Source: Albugo candida (taxonomy: Eukaryota; Oomycota; Peronosporomycetes; Albuginales). From it: a stretch of DNA of 64,000 bases. Positions 45,358 to 57,699 of the stretch are shown piece after piece. Each line of letters starts with the position of its first letter. Within the stretch, counting starts at the first letter, position 1. The notes under the pieces are model-generated. The model was not told the DNA's origin. It did not search any database and saw nothing but the letters and a program-made list of their open reading frames with translations. The DNA is taken from the NCBI GenBank assembly GCA_040437565.1, contig JBDOQK010000010.1, forward strand, positions 248,001 through 312,000, written 5' to 3'. Made by a program: the position numbers and the translations under genes.

Positions 45358-47657
45358 AGACCCCCTTGAAAAATGTGTCACAAATACTATTTATAGAAAA
45401 CTTTCATCATGTCGACCTACAATTAATGATATCAGGTTGCATGAAGCTGATATGAAGTGTGACATCTTGCCCAAGAGAGAACTTATCTCACAGAGCGCCA
45501 ACGATACGGTACGAGCAGAATGGTGCAGATATAACATCGTGAATCACGTGTGCTATTCAAAAAGCGCGGCACGTCGGCATCCAAATCGTCATTAACATAG
45601 GACGGCTTGTCCATGCTGAAGCCAATGTGGACCACGAGGGATTTTCGGATGCAAGGGAATTATTAGTTACCAACTACTCGTATATGTGACTAAAAAATAA
45701 CTAATTGATGTATATCAAATCACTTCCAGTCGACTTTACCTCTATTTATCGCAATAGTGTTACAAGTCAATAGTCAATGAACAGCTTGCACAGTAGACGT
45801 AGCGTACCATTTCTTGTGTTTTTTAGTGGTTCGATTCTTGATGCTCTTGATTATTGCCGTCGAAAGCTCTGCGGGAAGAGAGTATATAATTTGATTTGCG
45901 CAATCATCAATACGCGCAAAGGAATAAAATTGCACGTTACGCGCTATGCCATCTCATTGTAGACAAACTGAATGCATCAAGCCTACATCTTACCGTTTTC
46001 TTCCGTCGAACAACCAGCTCGATTTTATTTTCTTAGCAAGATGTGCACAGAAAAGTTCGTACTAAGAATATGTTCATTGTGTGACACTGTTGCGCTTCTT
46101 GATTGAGCAGCCGCGTTCGCGGACCGTATTCTATGTAGGACCTTTGGAGAGTTCTGCTCAAACGTTTATGAGAATGGATGTTGATATGACATCGTTAACC
46201 CATGCCATTTATCATGTCTGGCGTGATCTGAGTCCAGAATACCTCACAATGATAGCAGAGTCGTAGATGGCTGCTATCATTGTGGCCAGAATCAGATGCT
46301 TAAGTGACATGTTTCCCAACAGTTTGGTGAACTTAGTTTTCTAGCAGGACTTCTTGATATTAAGCTTCTTTGATGGTGTCCATGTTGGTTCAGATCATGA
46401 AGCATCCCTCCGTTTTCATACTTTGTGTTCAAGGATTATCACAATAGTTCAGGTCACCACTAATGCTGACTAGTTTACGGTATGAGATCTGATTGACCAG
46501 TATGAACGCTTCTGTTCGATGAAAGAGCTTCAAAGCAATTGCAGACGAAAGAGCTTTAAAGCAATTGCCTTTAGATTTGGTTTGTCTTGCACAGCGCTAC
46601 TTAGCTTGAGTATACTTGGTGGGACTCAAATACATTACAGTCACTCTACAACTGGAACCACATGCAGACTCCTAGAAGAACATTTACATATCACTCATTC
46701 TTCGATGTGTAAGTATTCATGTGCCTTCTATTCATGCTCTATGATTACTATTTGGTTGGTTGAGGTCCACATATATCCCTCTACTGTAAGTTACATTTTC
46801 GGCGAAGTCCCACTGTTTGGAATAACATACAGGTTTTGAACTTGGTGTATCACAGAATCCCCAATATGTCAGCTTCATACATCGCTGGTGTTTACGATGA
46901 AGACAAACTCAATCTTTGCTCATTGCAGAAGATTCTCTCGGTGACTGTCGATTTTTTGGAGGTTGACGGATTAGAAGCATCCCAATAGATGGAACAACGT
47001 ACTGCCGGTTGCTGATGAAAAAAGACTTTGCTGTGGATCCATAAATCAATCCCTTGAGATGGACTCCGACTCAAAGATTGGTGCGAAATGGTGAGTTTGG
47101 TCTAATTTTGAGATAATCTGGGCTAGAGAAAAAATGGATTTGTGCATGCATTGAAAAAATTTGCGCATACTCTTGTCGGAGCATCAAAGAGTATCCTAAG
47201 CAAATATAAAGCTTGTTTCCCTCGCTAGTTACGCTTATAAACCGCAAAGAAATAATCACGAATTGAACTCATCAATCGATTTCAAATTCTTACAAGTTGA
47301 AAGCGTCAAAAACCATAAATCATCCTATTCAGTCGCCCGCGATTGTGCTCTACTAGAACATCTTCCATGATGGCTCTAATTAGAGCTTGTGCATGACTGA
47401 GGTCGTCCGAGATTTACAAGGAGACCGCCATGTACGGTATCGAGGTACACGCGCCGCAAATAAACAAATGGATCTGGATGATGAGTCAGTCTAGCAAACA
47501 TCTAATTCAAAGTAAACTCACTAAATTTAGGTATTCCCCACTGAATTAGCGCAACATAAAGCTACAATGCATCGGTGTAACTAGATTCGCTGCAATTTCG
47601 CCAACAAAAGATATAGACTGAAGGTACCACCAAATATTACATTATCGACATTATCAT
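45358..47657. other. Unassigned repeat-region sequence
   Basis: About 2.3 kb with only short ORFs. At 46,180-46,260 a peptide (VWRDLSPEYLTMIAES) is weakly like the C-terminal tail of IS630/Tc1-type transposases, but this is too short to call. The 106-codon ORF at 46519-46839 has no recognisable features. Confidence 0.4.
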
Positions 47658-48191
47658 TCAGCGTTCTAATGTGTGATATGCAAAGTCCTTTCGACTGTAT
47701 TCCTTATCGTCAGAGGGATCATCAAGGTCGGTCATACCTTTTCCTCGCTGTTTAGCGATTACAAAAACGCTAATCAGCGCCACAATAAAAAATATACATA
47801 AAGGTATAGAGACGCCTTCTTGTTTGCTGTGCATAGGTGAAGCGCTCAATAGATACCTCGTCGAGGCATTATCAGGTAACTGTGCGCGTTTTGGTTCCAT
47901 GAGGTGACTGATCAAATTGTCAATACGTGCCTGGTGGTAGTTTGATTCTTCGTCAACCGCATCATCGTACTCTGTAGGAAAAGTACGATTTCGATAAAGC
48001 ACGCCATGATCGATACCAGAATCGTGTGATATCAAGTCAGGCTCCTTGAAGGTGTCGCTCGACTTGTCAGCGACATTCCGCGTCGAGACGAGTGCAGTGA
48101 ACTTTATCGGATTTGCCAAACGGTAAATAAGATCTTTGATGGATCTCTCCTGAAGATTTGTCTGATCCTCTATGGGGTCGTATCCGTTCAT
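47658..48191 (-). CDS. Hypothetical single-pass membrane protein
   Basis: An uninterrupted minus-strand frame of 177 residues starting MNGYDPIEDQTNLQER. The first 125 residues are hydrophilic with several NxT/S-like sites and clusters such as SHDSGIDHG and NYHQARIDNLISHLM. A single strong hydrophobic helix (VSIPLCIFFIVALISVFVIA) follows, then a short tail rich in charged residues (KQRGKGMTDLDDPSDDKEYS). No signal peptide lies at this ATG. A GTAACAGG...CTTTAG segment just upstream (48209-48273 on this strand) looks like an intron, but the frames on either side could not be joined, so the N-terminus is uncertain. No family is recognised. It is the only likely host gene in the repeat-rich half, a setting where oomycetes often keep fast-evolving secreted or surface proteins. 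Confidence 0.5.
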   Translation of the reverse strand: MNGYDPIEDQTNLQERSIKDLIYRLANPIKFTALVSTRNVADKSSDTFKEPDLISHDSGIDHGVLYRNRTFPTEYDDAVDEESNYHQARIDNLISHLMEPKRAQLPDNASTRYLLSASPMHSKQEGVSIPLCIFFIVALISVFVIAKQRGKGMTDLDDPSDDKEYSRKDFAYHTLER

Positions 48192-48434
48192 CGATTGCGA
48201 TGTGTAGAAACTAAAGTTAATTTAGTAGCTCAGAGCAAACAATTTGTGACGGATGGCATCATTGGGACCTGTTACCTTTAATCCCCTTCGGAAGTATATA
48301 CTGAGACGAGAGTGCTGCAGCACTTGAACCCGAGTGAAATCTGATAAACCCCAAAATATTGAATTTGCGCAGGAAAAGACGTATGGAAGCCTAGGAGACG
48401 ACAAGAAGACATGTATTGACCAATAAAACGTAAC

Positions 48435-48534
48435 NNNNNNNNNNNNNNNNNNNNNNNNNNNNNNNNNNNNNNNNNNNNNNNNNNNNNNNNNNNNNNNNNN
48501 NNNNNNNNNNNNNNNNNNNNNNNNNNNNNNNNNN
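48435..48534. other. Assembly gap (100 N) with 31 bp duplicated flanks
   Basis: Bases 48404-48434 equal 48535-48565. Confidence 0.95.
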
Positions 48535-49419
48535 AGAAGACATGTATTGACCAATAAAACGTAACTAGCTAAAGCACTAGCAATATAAAAAAATTGTCAT
48601 TGAATTACGAGGAGGCAACGCGTTCTATCTCAGTTTCGCTCCTATTCTGCAACATTAAAGCTAGTGCTATCTATTAGTTCGTACTCGACTGATTGACGCT
48701 CTGATTGTTACAATCTTCAAGGTGCCTCACCGTTAGCAACAACAAAAAAAAAACATCGCATTCAGGGATTTCAGCTTGCGTTACTGCTAGCACATTATTC
48801 GATGAATTTCCTTACATGCACGATAGAACGAACAGGATACTAAGTCTTGTTAAAAAATTTGCTATCGGAATAGTGCGAAGCGAGAGGAAGCGTGAATGTT
48901 GTTCGGGTTGCCAATTTCAGCGTATTTCGATATCGGGGTATGGTACGTTGCACTAGTTTGGTACTACTGGTATCACTGGTACATAAGCACTTGTATTTCA
49001 CTTGGGGTGAAAGGACAGGTGGACATAGATTGTCTTGACGATGAGAATTATCGAGACCGGACTACTAGATATTATTTTTTCGAGCTGGCGATTGTATTGG
49101 ATCACGCTATTATGTTTTGTAACTCTGGCGAAACGTACGTCCTTCATGCTTGCAGCTGGAATTAACTTTGCCTTTCGGAATTCGAACATTTTTTCACGCC
49201 GCTTGACATAGCTTATATCGCCAACAATTTTACTCCCATACTCTCAATTGCGACTGCTCGCTTTTTATCGTTGCAATAACGCTGATGCGAGCCATGTCAT
49301 TTACATAATATTCTTTGAGGTCGAGCAGCTCAGTTAAAGGTGTCTATATTACTAGAATTAGACTAACTGACTTCTCTAGTTGCCTAGGCTATCTTAAATA
49401 ACAAATGTTCATATAAAAA

Positions 49420-49519
49420 NNNNNNNNNNNNNNNNNNNNNNNNNNNNNNNNNNNNNNNNNNNNNNNNNNNNNNNNNNNNNNNNNNNNNNNNNNNNNNNNN
49501 NNNNNNNNNNNNNNNNNNN
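49420..49519. other. Assembly gap (100 N)
   Basis: No flanking overlap is seen. The gap truncates the LINE ORF1-like fragment to its right (minus strand). Confidence 0.95.
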
Positions 49520-50476
49520 GAATCCATTTCCGATCTTATGATTGGCTGATTGCATTGCGACAACTTTACCAACTCTAACCAGCTGGTGGGGCATGTTGAA
49601 GAGCGAAAGTAGACTCTCCAAGTCGACATCACCACTTCTTTAGTGGGGACCGTCTCGCGAAAGGTGTCGTACACCACCTGACACCCGAGTCGGTGAAGAG
49701 ATTGGAGAATGTCGGACCGGTCTTCCTCCACGCCGACACCGAAGACATCGAGGTAGTATTTTGCTTCCAGAGTATCAAACTCTCGGAAGAAATACGTTTC
49801 GCCAAGGATAGTCACCGGCTTACACTCCAACTGCTAGAAGGCATTCGTCGTGGTGACCATCACCCTGATGTTTCCCACAGGCATTTTGTACACCTGAGCG
49901 ATGGAACCGCTCTCCAGTAGGCTTTCGATTGCCGGATTGCCATGGTCTCGCATTAGAATGGTCAAAATTTTCCCATTTGGAAGGTTGCTTTCCGGATTTG
50001 GAAAGCTCTTGCTGCTTCCAATTTCGCAGACAAACTGACCAATCCGGGTGGTCCCCATCAGCATATAGCTGCAGTATAACCTCGACATCCGAGGCTTCGG
50101 CTTTGGGAGCTCCACGCGAAATTTCGCCCGCCCGAGCTGTAGCCTGGTCCTTACGTAAGGACTCCTGTGACTTGATAAGGTCAGCAAGAGTGGGACTTTT
50201 AGAGTCGTCCACACTTGCAGTTGCCTTTGGGTCACCCTGTGACGAGGTAACGGTAGTACCACATGTACCACCGGTACCACATCCTACACCGGTAGTACCG
50301 GTATTACCCTGTACCGTCACACTGAGGGCGGGGGTACTTTCCACGTCATCACATAGGGGTGATGACTCATCAACAATCATGCAATCACCCAAAACAGGGT
50401 GACTCATGAGTGTTGCCATGTCACTACAAGTGGACGCTAGCACCCTGGGTTGTGTCAATATGTCGACTTGAAGCAT
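49520..50476 (-). pseudogene. LINE ORF1-like fragment, copy 2
   Basis: The minus-strand frame from 50476 (MLQVDILTQPRVLASTCSDM) has a Thr/Gly-rich linker (TGTTGVGCGTGGTCGTT) and then LQLYADGDHPDWSVCLRNWK. A neighbouring frame continues with MPVGNIRVMVTTTNAF, LGETYFFREFDTLEAKYYL, HRLGCQVVYDTFRETV and STWRVYFRSSTCPTSW up to the N gap. The split between frames shows a frameshift near 50.0 kb. The second half resembles an RNA-binding ORF1 domain carried by oomycete L1-like elements as I remember them, an assignment that rests on pattern only. No EN/RT part follows to the left, so this is a fragment. A second, more decayed copy lies at 43552-44087. Confidence 0.5.
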
Positions 50477-51249
50477 TGTTTTCGAGAGGAAAGAGTTAAA
50501 AAAAGTAGTTGTTTTGTACTGAATTGGCGCGTTACGTAGTAGCCGGCAAATTGAGAAGTCTCATTCTATAACATCAGTGTAGTGTGAAGCGGGATACATA
50601 GCAGCCCAAGTCGAGAAACATTCCGATGACATCTGGTAATCAGCCGTCCATACACAATAATGAGCATGATGTATGCCTGTCATAATTCTACGATTGAAAA
50701 ATATTTCGTACAAAAGAAAACAGTTTATACACGGAATGAGTGCTTACATGGAGGGAGGGACCTTTGTTGGAAGAGAATGTCAGTAAATTCCCATTACTAA
50801 CGCACGCGCTTCTAAAATTGTATTTTGGAAGTCTTGCCACTGCTTCCGCGGAAAGTCAGTACTGGTAATGTCGTTACAAGCGGAAAATATTTTATGATAT
50901 AAAAAGCTTGAGGTGGACTTACATCAGCTAATAATGCACTAAGCACCTATCCTCATAAAATTATACAATCCAATTTACCTTTAACAGGTTGACAGCCACA
51001 AATTCATCTTTTCTTCGGCTACGACTTCAAGCACAATGATATGTTAAAAGCAGCTAATCATTCCAGCTTTGTGTTCAATGCTCGGATGCAGCGGATGTGT
51101 AAGAGATTGCGCAACCACATTGCCAGAGTAAAATCTCTTACGAGGTTAATATCTCTGTTGCGAATTAGAGGTCAACGGTATGTAGGCATTCGAGATACTC
51201 TCAACGATAGTTAGTCTCAATGCTCAGTTCATTGTAAGCACATGCACAA
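50477..51249. other. Unassigned repeat-region sequence
   Basis: About 0.8 kb between the ORF1-like fragment and copia remains. It may include decayed copia 5' sequence. No LTR or primer-binding site could be identified with confidence. Confidence 0.4.
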
Positions 51250-53600
51250 CCGCTCAAGCATGCGACATATTAATGTACTTTCTCTTGACGCGTTCGTTGC
51301 ATACCAATATTCAAATGGTACGAAGACTGCATGAAAACAAAGATGAAGGAGGAGGGAATGTGATGGATCTTTTTAGCAGAATAGATAAATTCTGGTTGTC
51401 AATTGAATTAATTGGCCCCAAAGTGAAGTTGAACAAGCAGCTTGCGATGCTCCCATATAGCATCCACGAGAAACTCGTTTAGATTGTCAAGATCAAGAAA
51501 GTATTCCTGAAATGGACTTCTCATGGGCAAAAGAAACGCTTTTTGACAAATTTCAAATATCAATTATAAAGAACCCGATGAAAAGGCAAAGGAGGTCCAT
51601 TCTAACCGACCAAGAAAAGTGATGCAAACACGAAGACGAATCGAGCGGCAAATCTACAATAAAAAATGTTTACGATGTAAGAAATTAGGGGCATAAACAA
51701 AAACATTCCTGGTAAGAAACCAAGGAGATCAGTGAAGAAGCTTATTTCTAAGCGGCATTCCAAGTGGTGGAGTTCACAGCGTGTATCCTGAACAGTAAAG
51801 TGTGTAGCATATGTGTTTGTATGAAAAAGAATTTTTTTGGACCTACAAGTAGTAAAAAAAAGCATTCTNNNNNNNNNNNNNNNNNNNNNNNNNNNNNNNN
51901 NNNNNNNNNNNNNNNNNNNNNNNNNNNNNNNNNNNNNNNNNNNNNNNNNNNNNNNNNNNNNNNNNNNNCAAGTAGTAAAAAAAAGCATTCTGAAAACCAT
52001 TGGATACTAAAGTTCCATATTCATCGCAGCCACAATAATCTTGCAAAGCGATTTCATTGACCAATTACGGACAGAGGAAGATGCATGTTGCCGTAAATGC
52101 AACGGGAAAGGAAATGGTGTGCAGAAGCTCTGAACACTTCTTTCTACATATTGAAAAGAGTACCATTGGTTGCAAACCAATAAAACAGACTTTGGGAATA
52201 ATGGTATTGTTATCAATTTAATATTGTGTTTTGATAGGTTTTAAAACCGGTGACTGTCCTGCAAACCAAGAATTCGAAACGACCCAAATCTGAAGAGAGG
52301 TTTAAAGCTGCATTATTTCTAGGCAACTTCTAAAATACGGAAGAATATCGCGTATGCCATTTGAAATCTCACCGTTTGGCAACAACCCGTCTTGCTACTC
52401 TTCAAGACTTTTAATCATCGGTTTACGCTTGACCTTTGTGCGAAGATTAATCAGCCCATTGAACGATTGGAGTTCGAGTTAAAAAAATTGGAGTTCGTGG
52501 CAAACGAGACTGATTCTGAAGTAGATATACCCTTTAAAAGCAATTGAGCTATGGAGATTGGTAGAGATAATGATGAACAAGCTGACCCAAGTGAAGATAA
52601 TGTCAATACGGATAGTTATACTGATACGGTATTCGTGTCCAGAAAAAGATAAGATGGTTTGTATCGCTCTCCATTATGAGCATGATCGTGACATGAAACC
52701 GAATCAAAGCGAGCATGCCAGCATAGTCATGATTCTCAGGTGCCATTTTTCTGTTAGGTTTAGAGAGAATCGAGGACGGAATAAACTGCGAATCAGACTA
52801 GAGCATGCCATTGCTTTGGTGAACTCACCAACGTATAGAAAAATGCAATCTCACTATTCAAATGAATGAAAAATTGACATTGATGAAGATATCAAAGCGC
52901 TTGATGGCCCGAGTTCTTGGACGCTGATATAGCAAAAATGGAACAGGAAGGTTATTGGAACAAAAAGGTATCTACTATGGAGGGAAATCGAGTTGGTCGA
53001 CAGCAAATATCAGAGCTAGACTCGATGTTTTAGGATATCAACAAAAATAAGGGTTTGATTATGTAGATTCATTTGCACCAGTTCCGGATAAGTATTCCAT
53101 CCGTGATTACTTATCGGCTTGCTGTTCCGGACATTTTCCACAATAAGCAACATGATGTCGATACCGCTTCTCCCAATGGACAACTAGACGAAGACAGAAA
53201 TATTCACTCACCAAGACTGTTCAACGCAAAAAGAAGTGAGTATGGGTTGACGCAAGCAGAATCAGCGTGGTTCTAAGAAAAACGAAAGTGTTGTGAAATA
53301 TGAATTTTAATGGTGTTCGATAGACTCATGCATATGAAATCAATTAAATGGAAAGTCGATGATAAACATAGGCATTTTTTATATTGAGACTTTCGTTGAC
53401 GAATTGACGGTACAAGAGATGAATGATATTGTTGCGAAGTAAGGAATCACTCTGAGGTGGTTGAACATAAAAAAGTCAAATATGCTTGAAGTACATAAGG
53501 GTTGGGATGAAGCATAACGTTTTAAGATAAAATATCCAGCACACATGGGATGATGCAAAATTTCTATCAAAGTTAGATAAACAAGTTTCTAATTTAATTT
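51250..53600 (+). mobile_element. Copia (Ty1-type) LTR retrotransposon fossil, fragments
   Basis: Remains of a copia-family element in the plus orientation. A gag-like piece lies near 51.27-51.48 kb. A reverse transcriptase-like region lies at about 52.9-53.6 kb with the DYVDSFAPVPDKYSIRDYL-type start typical of copia RT. It is clearly broken, with many lesions and missing parts, and looks old. LTRs were not identified. An N gap at 51869-51968 lies within it and one at 53624-53723 just after it. Confidence 0.6.
51869..51968. other. Assembly gap (100 N) with 23 bp duplicated flanks
   Basis: Bases 51846-51868 equal 51969-51991. Confidence 0.95.
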
Positions 53601-53623
53601 CGTAGGTAACATTGTAAAAAAAT

Positions 53624-53723
53624 NNNNNNNNNNNNNNNNNNNNNNNNNNNNNNNNNNNNNNNNNNNNNNNNNNNNNNNNNNNNNNNNNNNNNNNNNNNNN
53701 NNNNNNNNNNNNNNNNNNNNNNN
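53624..53723. other. Assembly gap (100 N)
   Basis: No clear flanking overlap. Confidence 0.95.
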
Positions 53724-54449
53724 TTCTGAAAAACTCAATCTACACCTAATAATTTAGCGGTTATAAACTTCTTTTTTTCATGGTTCAGTACCCTATTTAA
53801 GAGCACAAAACATTCTTCCCAAGTTTGATTGCATTTAGTGCTAGTGGTGAGATTTTGAGGCGCCAACTGATTAATCGAAAAAAAAAAATTCAAATTTAAG
53901 TCATAATGTGACAATCCAGAACCGACCCGTTGTCTCAATTTTTCTAAGATTTTCGATACTGTACACTTGCTTCCGTTTTCAAGAGGCCAAAATATTCACA
54001 TTCAAGCCTGGTTGCATTCAATATTTTTAAGTAAGGTGTTCAGAGTCCTACGTAATAGCCAAAGAGCAAATATATTTTGGTAGCCATTCATCTATAAGCA
54101 TTGAATCAACAGAGCTTGTGTCAAAACAAGAAATAAAGAAGTGAGATTAACCTTTGGGCTCTTGACTTACTATCAGCTAGTCCAAACCTTATTCCAACCT
54201 TTCCTAAAGTAACGTCACCAGCATTATTCGCATTTCAGTATCATGCCTCACATTTGTAATCTTTTGTAAGTCATCATTTCAGACTTCTCGAACTGTTCTC
54301 AAGTAATTTATGCAGGTGCAATGCCTCTTCACTAAGCCATGACTGTTTTGCGCAGCATGAATGATGAATGACGAGATGCATGCCAACTATACTGCTGCGA
54401 TTAAAAAAAAAGTTGTCTACGAGAAGACTTTTTTCAGCTGAAATGATTT
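53724..54449. other. Unassigned sequence
   Basis: About 0.7 kb of A+T-rich sequence between an N gap and the SINE. Nothing was recognised. Confidence 0.4.
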
Positions 54450-54467
54450 CGTGCAGAAACGGGCCTT

Positions 54468-54718
54468 CTTGTCCAGGATATCATTACACTGTTTATCTAG
54501 TTCTTGATAGTTCTTTAACTTCCTTGGCTTGGATTCCATGAGCCCCTGAGTGAGTGAATATCACTTACGTCTGACTTTGAACCTAGGGAGGTAGACATTT
54601 ATCAAGCCTATTGCTTGAGTGGGCTCAAACCACTGCCCACACTACCGGGATCTAACTGACGAACTCCGGCAGGGGTTTCGTGCGCCAAAGTGCTCAACCG
54701 ACGGAGCTGGGTACGGAT
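54468..54718 (-). mobile_element. tRNA-derived SINE with 18 bp target-site duplications
   Basis: A 251 bp insertion bounded by CGTGCAGAAACGGGCCTT (54450-54467) and CGTGCAAAAACGGGCCTT (54719-54736), an 18 bp direct repeat with one mismatch. Read on the minus strand it begins at the right with a tRNA-like head: an A-box-like CTCCGTCGGTTGAGCACTTT and, about 75 bases on, a B-box-like GGTTTGAGCCC (consensus GGTTCGANTCC). A tRNA-unrelated body follows. The internal RNA polymerase III promoter and target duplications fit a SINE moved by a LINE. The single mismatch between the duplications suggests a moderately young insertion. The 3' tail is not a simple poly-A. Confidence 0.65.
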
Positions 54719-54736
54719 CGTGCAAAAACGGGCCTT

Positions 54737-57699
54737 TTCTCATCATTCCAAAAGGAGCAAGCTTGGAAGGAAGTATAGAACTTTACTCTCGGTTCAAATC
54801 TTCTTGTAGCGAAGTGATCTTAGCATCATTGTGGTTCAAACATCGATATAGGCCAGTTTTCGCGTGCTCACAAAGAACTTCGATATTTATTCGTTCTTGG
54901 ATCAACTAAGGGTTGATAACAAAGTTCCGGAAGAAAAACCTTCCTGTGGAATATTGCACGAATTTCACCGTAAGTGTGTTGGCTGATAAACTTGATGTGT
55001 CCAGTTTGTAATGCTCCAATGAAGATGTTTCTTACTGGAAAGGAACTGCATTGAGTAAATATGTTGTTAGACGAACCGCTTTATATAACAATGGTTTATT
55101 CAGGTAAGGTGGTAAAAAATATATTTTTCAAGCTAAAATGAAGCTTGACTCCCGTTTTCATTTTGCTCCAATTAACGTATGACTAGTAGTCAATGCATGT
55201 GATTTTGTCAATACTGTAGACATGTTTTATTGTTTTTTTCCTCACCACAAAACCAAAGGAAAAAAAGGTTTTACTCTTGCTAGCTGCGGCATCCAATTAT
55301 GTAGAGTCTAATTCATAGAAGCTCATATGAGTCCAGTAATAAATCAAGCTTGTGACATTTATTACAGGATGTATCCAGTGCCTGTTGCGACAATGAATAA
55401 ATTTAGTATTCATTCTGTTCCTTCTTCTTGGAACATTCTTCTTGCCGCAAAACGGTTTTACCGCGTCAATATTGCGCAGTCTAATATTGGAATAAATCGG
55501 AGTCCAATTTTAAATGTGTTCCCTTCTGGAAATGTAATTTGCGTCTTGACAAATGCGAATTACAGCCTTTGTTTAGAGCAACACAGGGACGGTTATTGCT
55601 GTGATCCTACTTTCACGGAAAAGGAACGTACCCATCACCCCATATAGTCAGGGTCGTTGAAAAGAGTTATCAAAGGGCGCAAACTATTAGAATTGATGTT
55701 TCACCCGTATATCCGAACGAATATGTAGCAAAGGAGCGTAAACAATATTCTATCAAGTCTAGAGGATTTGATATGTACAATAGTTAATCAGCTCAACCAA
55801 GTTTCTGAACCATTCATTTTCACCAAGTAATGTCACATAATGCTATGATTTCATGCTCTTAGATCTGGTGCATACGATCACAATATGTGCAGAAAGGAAT
55901 GGATAAAATTTCTCAATTGTCGAAGTGCCGTAGCGAGGTCATATTCGTTCGAGATATGAAGAATCAACAAAATGAAACTTTTCGAGTTACACGAAACTCT
56001 GATACGCACACATTCAATCATGGATTATTTCAGGGGAGTGCATTAGATCTTTTTCAGATCTTTGTCTAGAAAAAACGAAGTTCAGTCCTATCTAGAAATA
56101 GGGAGCTTTACAGAGCCAAATGAAAAGCTGGGCTGATCCCGCTTTGAATGCAGTATTACATAAAGACGATTATCAATACAAAAATTTATCGAGTCGACAT
56201 CTTGAAGCGGAAGAAATGATTTGTAGGTCACATAGTACCAAGATACAGAGGGTAGAAAGTAAGGCTGCGTTGGACGCGTTAGGATATCATGGAAGGAACT
56301 TATTTCTGCCTTAAACTAGAAATCAATCCTCCAGTAGAAGATTTGATTCACCATACTTACACATCAACAAATCGCATGCTAAGATGAATTTTTTGTTTGC
56401 TAGGAATTTGCTCACCCAAAACAAAATAATTGAAAAAGATTTTTAGTTTTTACGCGGATAACGGATGTACATGAGTTTGTGATCATATTACGATAAAAAA
56501 TAATCATGTGGTATGCACTTATAAACGAATGCATAAAACAGACCCTAACATCATTTTCTTATTCGGATGTGGCTAACTAGACAAGGAGTTTTACATCCCA
56601 CACTCAAGACCGAATCTTTCCTCTATATTTACGGATTGGGATGAAGGCTACCTAACGATTGATGTTCATAAAATACCCTCGTGTTTCTCGTATCATGTGC
56701 CAGAATCTTCATCTATTCTGGAATGCTGAGGTTCAATTTTTTCGATTGGATATATAAGAATTTGAGAAGCAAGTTTGAAGGGGTGCCATGAATTTTTATA
56801 CAATTCATCAGCTCCTATACTATCATGTTTAAATTCCTTTCCTCCTACTTCAACGTGGGAATATTACGTAAGTCTTGCTTCACAGCTGTGTAAGCCTTTT
56901 AATGGTGCACGACATCACGCAACTGATCCAAAGCAAAAAATTTGAAAACAAAAAAGAGCATTATGACTTTCAAACGGGCAAGGAACACTGTTTTTACGAC
57001 ATCTTTGTGATGCGTACTTAGGGGCGCTAGGTATGGATGTGTACAATTGACCGCCGCAGTCTGAATATGGTGATATTTATTGGCCTATTGAGCAACTGAC
57101 CAATAAATTCCAATCGATTTCAACACCCTTAAAAAAAAGGGCGTCTATTGATATTTTCTAATCAAATAGGATTCCGCAGCGTTATTCGAAACATATGTCA
57201 ATGATCATGAGTGACGTAATAAGATTATATGAGGACGAAAAAAGTTCAAGATCCAAAACAAGCTTACCAAAAGGATTTTGGAATCGTTCTGAGAGAATTG
57301 TTTTATCTATTCTATGAAGTTGAGTATATCCAAAATACCTCGCGGGTTTCAAATCAGGACGACGCCGCAACGCATCCGTGGCTGTCTTTGAAAAGAATTA
57401 AGATCTTCTAAGTAGCGGCGCAAGTAGCTACATGACCTTCGATGTGCGTAATTTCGATAACCATCAAATGCTCAGAAACGAGCAGTTTTTTGGATTAAAA
57501 ATGGAGCATTAATCGAACCAACAAGCACTGGTTGTTTCAGAGTTTTTGTTACAAAGTCGGATCACGAGATGTAATTAATTACGCCATTGTTGGAATTTTC
57601 CATACAAGGTCCAGCGATGCACCATCCTTTGTACCTTGGATCCTTGGATCCTAATTTCACCATTAGCTTATTTGAGTCCTTACTGCGGTTTCCATTATC
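54737..57699. other. Unassigned repeat-region sequence
   Basis: About 3 kb with short ORFs (the longest 106 codons at 55327-55647) and no recognised domain. Some pieces may be copia remains, but they are too decayed to name. Confidence 0.4.

Larger units (their letters stand above)
48192..49519. other. Unassigned sequence with two assembly gaps
   Basis: About 1.3 kb with gaps at 48435-48534 and 49420-49519. Small ORFs only. Nothing was recognised. Confidence 0.5.

Noticed and set aside
46081-46320. Tail of a DDE transposase (VWRDLSPEYLTMIAES)
   Set aside because: Only about 16 residues are suggestive and no catalytic motif was found nearby.
46519-46839. 106-codon ORF in the repeat-rich half
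   Set aside because: Mixed Cys/Ser/Thr composition, a direct repeat of GAAAGAGCTT(C/T)AAAGCAATTG at its start, and no recognisable domain. Likely chance.
48209-48273. 65 nt intron upstream of the 177-residue membrane protein
   Set aside because: Donor and acceptor look good, but none of the three upstream frames joins without a stop or frame conflict.
54600-54725. Functional tRNA gene
   Set aside because: A- and B-box-like motifs are present, but no cloverleaf or acceptor stem could be drawn, and the flanking 18 bp direct repeats show it is a SINE.
55327-56314. Three ORFs of 60-106 codons as genes
   Set aside because: No membrane, signal or domain pattern, and the region is full of transposon debris.
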